DNA from: Kiritimatiellia bacterium
GTDB taxonomy: Bacteria; Verrucomicrobiota; Kiritimatiellia; RFP12; UBA3636
Assembly (NCBI GenBank): GCA_017476965.1
Contig: JAFUXX010000312.1
Location: 1 to 7,987 of the forward strand
Direction: 5' to 3'
Length of the DNA: 7,987 bases
A program made the position numbers and the translations under genes. Positions 6,292-7,987 of this stretch are shown piece after piece. The notes below the pieces were generated by a model. It made no database searches and had not been told where the DNA came from. It worked only from the letters and a program-made list of their open reading frames with translations. Position 1 is the stretch's first letter, and the number at the start of each line of letters is the position of its first letter.

Positions 6292-7986
6292 TCAAGGCTG
6301 CGGACCGGGGTCGTCCGGCGGGATCATCAGTATCCGGGCGGCGGCGGCGGCGATTTTCGCGAACACCGGGGCGGCGCAGACGCCGCCGTCCGTGCGGGGT
6401 TTCGGCGTGGCTTCGCAGGTGACGAGGATCGTGAGCCTCGGGTCGTCCGCGGGAAAGAACCCGATGAACGATCCGCGGAAATCGGTCTGGGAGTAGCGCC
6501 CGTGTTCGACCATCTGCGCAGTGCCGGTTTTTCCGGCGACGGTGTAGCCCTCGACGCGGGCGCGGCGGGCCGTTCCGTGGGCCGAAACCACCTCCTTGAG
6601 CATCTGCCGGAGCTTGGCGGCGGTGTCCTCGGAAAGCGGACGTCCGGCGACTTCGGGCTCCGCGACGAAGACCGGGGTGCCGTCGTGGCGGCGGATTTCC
6701 TTCACGAGAACGGGCTTCATGAGCTTGCCGCCGTTGGCCACGGCCGAATACGCGGCGCAGAGCTGCACCGCGGTGGCCGTCATCCCCTGCCCCATCGATA
6801 TGCGGATGTTGTTGAGCTCCGATCCGTCGCCAATGGTTTGGCCAGGCTGCTCGCCCGCGAGCGGCAGGCCGGTGCGCCGCCCGAAACCGAACGCCTTGAG
6901 GTGCGCCTGCTGGCGCGGCTTGCCGAGCATCATGCCGAGGCGCGAAGCGCCGCGGTTGGAGCTCCACGCGAGCATCTGCGCGACGGTGAGCGCGTTCTGG
7001 CCGTGCGTGTGGTCGCGCAGCGGCTTGCCGCAGTAGAGCCCGGGAGAAACGTCGAGGAGAGTGTTCGTGCGCACGAGCCCTTCGTCGAGCGCGGCGGCGG
7101 CGGCGAACGTCTTCATCACCGACCCGGGCTCGTACACCGTCGAAATGCAACGGTTGAACTCGCGCTCAGGTTCGCCGCCGCGGTAGTTGCCGGGCTCGAA
7201 ATCCGGGCGCGACGACATGGCGAGGATTTCGCCCGTGCGGCAGTCCATCACGACGGCCCAGGCCGCGCGCGGCGGCGGCTTCTCGGGATCGGGGAGCATC
7301 AGCTCGTCGAGCGCTTCGTCCACCGCCGTCTGGATCGCGAGATCGACCGTCAGGAACACGTCGCACCCGTCCACGGGGGGCGTTTCCTCGCGGCGCAAGC
7401 CGCGTATCTCGCGGTGGCGGCCGTCCGCCACGCCGCGCACCACGCCGTTGCTGCCGCGCAGCCACTTGTCCATCGTGAGCTCCAGCCCCATGAGCGGCTG
7501 CTCGTGCGAGTTGGCCATGCCGACGACGTGGCAGAGCGTCCGCCCGAGCGGGTACACGCGGCGGATCGCGTTCGTCGCGCCGATGCGCCAGCGGAACACG
7601 GGGTTGGTGCGGATGTCGGCCATGAGGTCCGGGTCGGACGTCGACCCGAGCGGCCTGTAGTGGGTCTTGCCCGGCGCAAGCGCCTTGTAGAGAGTTTCGG
7701 GCGAAAAGGCGTCGTGCGCCGCGAGAGCCTTGTACATGGCGGCGCGCGTTTCGCCGTCCGGTATGTTCGCCGGATCGACGTGCAGCCTCCACATCGAAAG
7801 CGTTTCGGCGAACGGATGGCCGAGGCCGTTGCGGTCGTATATGCCGCCGCGCCTGGCGGGCAGTATTTCCTCCCACTTCACCGGGCTCTCGACGGCCTCG
7901 GGGTCCGGACGCAGGTGCACGAGCACGAGCTTGCGCGAGACCCAGGCGTAAAGCCCGACCGCAACGAGCGCCGCGCACGCGAAGCG
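6292..7986 (-). CDS. ftsI: Peptidoglycan D,D-transpeptidase FtsI (class B penicillin-binding protein 3), N-terminus cut by the window edge
   Basis: This is a septal peptidoglycan cross-linking enzyme anchored in the inner membrane with its catalytic domain in the periplasm. 564 residues are visible. The frame stays open to the edge and begins in the membrane anchor (FACAALVAVGLYAWVS, 7983-7936), so only the short cytoplasmic tail is missing. A GTG at 7926 lies inside the gene and is not the start. Counting from that GTG, the pedestal domain shows ARRGGIYDRNG (24-34) and HVVGMANSHEQPLMGLEL (133-150). The linker and transpeptidase domains show GCDVFLTVDLAIQ. All three penicillin-binding motifs are intact: SVMK at 269-272 (nucleophile Ser), SSN at 322-324 and KTGT at 466-469, with spacing close to E. 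coli FtsI. The protein ends GSFIGFFPADDP then a short proline-rich tail; there are no PASTA repeats. The gene downstream is not murE. Assignment to FtsI rather than a paralogous class B PBP rests on overall length and motifs. Confidence 0.93.
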   Translation of the reverse strand, partial: RFACAALVAVGLYAWVSRKLVLVHLRPDPEAVESPVKWEEILPARRGGIYDRNGLGHPFAETLSMWRLHVDPANIPDGETRAAMYKALAAHDAFSPETLYKALAPGKTHYRPLGSTSDPDLMADIRTNPVFRWRIGATNAIRRVYPLGRTLCHVVGMANSHEQPLMGLELTMDKWLRGSNGVVRGVADGRHREIRGLRREETPPVDGCDVFLTVDLAIQTAVDEALDELMLPDPEKPPPRAAWAVVMDCRTGEILAMSSRPDFEPGNYRGGEPEREFNRCISTVYEPGSVMKTFAAAAALDEGLVRTNTLLDVSPGLYCGKPLRDHTHGQNALTVAQMLAWSSNRGASRLGMMLGKPRQQAHLKAFGFGRRTGLPLAGEQPGQTIGDGSELNNIRISMGQGMTATAVQLCAAYSAVANGGKLMKPVLVKEIRRHDGTPVFVAEPEVAGRPLSEDTAAKLRQMLKEVVSAHGTARRARVEGYTVAGKTGTAQMVEHGRYSQTDFRGSFIGFFPADDPRLTILVTCEATPKPRTDGGVCAAPVFAKIAAAAARILMIPPDDPGPQP

Positions 7987-7987
7987 C

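Noticed and set aside
6248..7150. A 300-codon - strand frame inside ftsI
   Set aside because: It is an arginine/histidine-rich out-of-frame shadow of ftsI, whose own frame carries all three transpeptidase motifs.

Overview
The window is GC-rich, single-copy coding DNA with almost no intergenic space. It holds three genes: the 3' end of a small + strand gene (to 367), one very large - strand gene (440-6190), and the bulk of a - strand cell-division gene that runs off the right edge (6292-7986). No RNA genes, mobile elements, CRISPR arrays or phage genes were seen. There is no gene-free stretch longer than about 100 bases.

Organism: the large protein is a giant modular secreted protein. It has a glycoside-hydrolase-like front half, fibronectin-III-like beta modules, a PA14-like domain and a concanavalin-like C-terminus. 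From memory, this architecture is typical of Verrucomicrobiota of the Kiritimatiellae/Lentisphaeria type that degrade complex glycans. That placement is inference from style. The ftsI and YbaY-like genes are compatible with it but not diagnostic.

Layout: (1) Positions 2-367, +, encode the C-terminal YbaY/YscW-like beta-sandwich of a probable envelope protein. (2) Positions 378-427 hold a strong hairpin with an A-tract on one side and a T-tract on the other, a bidirectional terminator between two convergent genes. (3) Positions 440-6190, -, encode a 1,916-residue exported protein. (4) Positions 6191-6291 form a relatively AT-rich leader with a 7-bp inverted repeat and a hairpin next to the start codon. 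(5) Positions 6292-7986, -, encode class B penicillin-binding protein FtsI, complete from its membrane anchor through all three transpeptidase motifs but missing its extreme N-terminus.

Functional reading: FtsI cross-links septal peptidoglycan. The gene downstream of it is not murE, the usual dcw-cluster neighbour, but the giant secreted protein. Either the cluster is broken here or ftsI sits outside one. The giant protein probably acts at or outside the cell surface on a polysaccharide. Its substrate and its catalytic residues cannot be read from the sequence. The most promising item for novelty is its 750-residue N-terminal half, which looks like a TIM-barrel hydrolase but matches no CAZy family I can name.
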